DNA from: Nocardioides soli
GTDB taxonomy: Bacteria > Actinomycetota > Actinomycetes > Propionibacteriales > Nocardioidaceae
DNA: 64,000 nucleotides
NCBI RefSeq assembly: GCF_014191495.1
Contig: NZ_JACHWR010000001.1
Coordinates: forward strand, 1,984,001 to 2,048,000
Direction of reading: 5' to 3'
The notes under the pieces: generated by a model
What the model was told of the DNA's origin: nothing
What the model saw: the letters and a program-made list of their open reading frames with translations, nothing else
The model's database searches: none
Shown: in pieces, positions 62,546-64,000 of the stretch
Numbering within the stretch: the stretch's first letter is position 1
Layout of the letters: every line of letters starts with the position of its first letter
Position numbers and translations under genes: made by a program

Positions 62546-62842
62546 TCAGATGCTGACGACGACCTCGGCGATGTCTCCGACGGATGCGATGACCTTCTTG
62601 TCCACCGGCTCCGCCTTCGGCGCGAGCGTGCGCAGCGTCCACTCGCCGTTGCCGGCGAAGAACCGGAAGTGACCGGTGGCCGAGGTCGGCACCTCGGCGG
62701 TGAACTCCCCGCTGCGGTCGAGCAGGCGGACGTAGGCGTTGCCGACGGGCTCGCCGTCGCGCACGACCTGTCCCTGGACGATCGCCTCCTTCTTGACGTC
62801 GATGCCGTCGAGGGACAGGCCGCCCTCAGTTGCTCCGCACAT
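62546..62842 (-). CDS. DUF1416 family protein (SseC-like)
   Basis: 98 residues. It begins MCGATEGGL and contains IVQGQVVRDGEPVGNAYVRLLD, a beta-sandwich (carboxypeptidase-regulatory-like) typical of DUF1416. In mycobacteria the homologue SseC lies beside thiosulfate sulfurtransferase CysA2, the same arrangement as here. Thought to be linked to sulfur metabolism; mechanism unknown. A repeat cluster separates it from the rhodanese gene. Confidence 0.85.
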   Translation of the reverse strand: MCGATEGGLSLDGIDVKKEAIVQGQVVRDGEPVGNAYVRLLDRSGEFTAEVPTSATGHFRFFAGNGEWTLRTLAPKAEPVDKKVIASVGDIAEVVVSI

Positions 62843-62874
62843 GTTCCTGCTTCCTTCTGTGATGTTGCGTAGGT

Positions 62875-62999
62875 GGTGGTTTCGAGACAGGCGCTAGCGC
62901 GCCTTCCTCAACCACCGTTGACCGGCCGGCGCCTTCCTCAGTCACCGTTGACGGGGTTTCGAGGCTCAGGCGCTAGCGCGCCTTCGCACCTCAACCACC
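62875..62999. repeat. Dispersed repeat cluster, two to three minus-oriented copies
   Basis: Two complete minus-oriented copies (from GGTGGTTTCGAGACAGGCGC and from GGGTTTCGAGGCTCAGGCGC, each ending CTCAACCACCG) and a short truncated one between them. They fill the gap between the rhodanese and DUF1416 genes. Confidence 0.8.
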
Positions 63000-63013
63000 G
63001 TGATGGGACTCGC

Positions 63014-63862
63014 TCAGGCCTCGCCGGGCTCGTCGCCGACGGCCACCGGGACGCCGACCAGGGAGCCGTACTCGGTCCACGAGCCGTCGTAGTTCTTCAC
63101 GCTCTGGTGGCCGAGCAGCTCCTTGAGCACGAACCAGGTGTGCGAGGAGCGCTCGCCGATCCGGCACAGGGCGATGGTCTCCTTGCTGTCGTCGAGCCCC
63201 GCCTCGGCGTACAGCGCGCGCAGGTCGTCGTCGGACTTGAAGGTGCCGTCGTCGTTGGCCGCCTTGCTCCACGGCACGTTGATCGAGGTCGGCACGTGGC
63301 CGGCGCGCTGCGCCTGCTCCTGCGGCAGGTGCGCCGGCGCGAGCAGCCGTCCGGCGTACTCGTCGGGGCTGCGCACGTCGACGAGGTTCTTCACGCCGAT
63401 GGCCTCGACGGTCTCGTCGCGGAAGGCGCGGATCGAACGGTCCTGCTCCTGCGCGGTGTACGACGTGGCGGCGCGGCTCGGCAGCTCGTCGGTGAGCTCG
63501 CGCGAGTCGAGCTCCCACTTCTTGCGGCCGCCGTCGAGGAGCTTGACGTCCTGGTGGCCGTAGAGCTTGAAGTACCAGTAGGCGTAGGCCGCGAACCAGT
63601 TGTTGTTGCCGCCGTAGAGGACGACGGTGTCGTCGTTGGCGACGCCGCGCTCGGAGAGCAGCGCCTCGAACTGCTGCTTGTTGACGAAGTCGCGACGGAC
63701 CTGATCCTGCAGGTCGGTCGTCCAGTCGAGCTTGATGGCGCCCTTGATGTGGCCCTTGTCGTAGGCCGTCGTGTCCTCGTCGACCTCGATCAGCACCACC
63801 TTCGGGTCATTCAGGTGCTCCTCCACCCACTGGGCGGTGACAAGGGAGTTCTCGCGGGTCAT
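63014..63862 (-). CDS. Thiosulfate sulfurtransferase (rhodanese)
   Basis: 282 residues, two rhodanese domains. The first (VVLIEVDEDTTAYDKGHIKGA) lacks the active Cys; the second has LCRIGERSSHTWFVL, with the catalytic Cys near residue 233 in a CRxGxRS loop. Transfers sulfane sulfur from thiosulfate to cyanide or a thiol. Matches mycobacterial CysA2/CysA3. Together with DUF1416 and DUF4395 it makes a conserved sulfur cluster. AAAGG is 11 nt before ATG. Confidence 0.9.
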   Translation of the reverse strand: MTRENSLVTAQWVEEHLNDPKVVLIEVDEDTTAYDKGHIKGAIKLDWTTDLQDQVRRDFVNKQQFEALLSERGVANDDTVVLYGGNNNWFAAYAYWYFKLYGHQDVKLLDGGRKKWELDSRELTDELPSRAATSYTAQEQDRSIRAFRDETVEAIGVKNLVDVRSPDEYAGRLLAPAHLPQEQAQRAGHVPTSINVPWSKAANDDGTFKSDDDLRALYAEAGLDDSKETIALCRIGERSSHTWFVLKELLGHQSVKNYDGSWTEYGSLVGVPVAVGDEPGEA

Positions 63863-63910
63863 GTGCTTCTACCTTTCTTGTGCGCCGAGGAAGGGGCGCG
63901 GGGTCTGGGA

Positions 63911-64000
63911 TCAGTGCGCGGTCGCGCGCTTGATGAGGAGGTACATCTCGCAGCCGAGGCAGAACCGGAAGACGGCATTGAGGAGGGCGGCCGCCAGGGC
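63911..64000 (-). CDS. DUF4395 family protein, partial (N-terminus outside window)
   Basis: The last 29 codons and stop of a frame entering from the right edge: ALLNAVFRFCLGCEMYLLIK followed by RATAH. The cysteine-containing NAVFRFCLGCEMYLL segment is typical of the DUF4395 C-terminus. This membrane protein usually neighbours rhodanese and thioredoxin-like genes, which fits. Confidence 0.7.
   Translation of the reverse strand, partial: ALAAALLNAVFRFCLGCEMYLLIKRATAH

Overview
The window is chromosomal DNA from a high-GC actinobacterium, most likely Nocardioides or a close relative. Sampled core lines are about 72% G+C (for example 43 of 60 bases at 29401-29460). Many operon heads have a -10-like hexamer TAnnnT only 6-7 nt before the start codon, the geometry of leaderless transcripts. 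Gene neighbourhoods match those of Actinobacteria: gpgS-folP2, an XRE regulator-HbhA-DUF2516 set, DUF1416-rhodanese-DUF4395, and a fused RmlC-RmlD. A repeat built on GGTGGTTGAG...CTCGAAACC recurs; I remember similar repeats from Nocardioides genomes but could not check this.

Layout. 1-10.6 kb: glycosyltransferases, a secreted propeller-like protein, two tandem GH16 hydrolases and a sulfotransferase-like protein. 10.7-20 kb (minus strand): membrane protein, luciferase-like oxidoreductase, M23 peptidase, glycosyltransferase, sulfotransferase-like protein, APS kinase-methyltransferase fusion, pyrimidine reductase, extradiol-dioxygenase-like protein, FolP2 and GpgS. 20-27.7 kb: a large secreted adhesin-like protein, two tandem TetR paralogues, an amidase, galE and an ArsR-SRPBCC-TIGR03086 operon. 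27.7-39 kb: initiating sugar transferase, three Gmd-type dehydratases, rmlA/B/CD, manA, the HbhA module and a repeat array. 39-47.5 kb: asparaginase, an unusual three-domain APS kinase fusion, a TauE/SafE permease, a Phd-VapC pair, UDP-glucose dehydrogenase and cysDN. 47.6-57.4 kb: a visibly lower-GC block (26 of 60 G+C at 55261-55320) with two glycosyltransferases, flippase, heparinase-like protein, acyltransferase, GDP-mannose dehydrogenase-like protein and polymerase. 57.6-64 kb: polysaccharide tyrosine kinase, DUF4012 protein, secreted basic protein, VapBC, and a thiosulfate sulfurtransferase cluster cut by the window edge.

Taken together, this looks like a surface-polysaccharide locus. 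It has NDP-sugar supply (rhamnose, GDP-mannose derivatives, UDP-glucose/glucuronate), an initiating transferase, a Wzx/Wzy/Wzc-type set, and tailoring or degrading enzymes. It also has sulfate activation: CysDN makes APS, two separate APS kinase fusions could make PAPS, and two sulfotransferase-like proteins are possible users. I infer that a sulfated extracellular glycan is made.

The most unusual object is the gene at 40047-42122. It joins a degenerate ATP-sulfurylase-like domain, an APS kinase and a low-molecular-weight tyrosine phosphatase. The linkers between its domains are translated copies of the dispersed repeat, and the same repeat is translated in the same frame inside an unrelated gene at 17618-18184. 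No transposase, integrase, CRISPR array, tRNA or rRNA was recognised.
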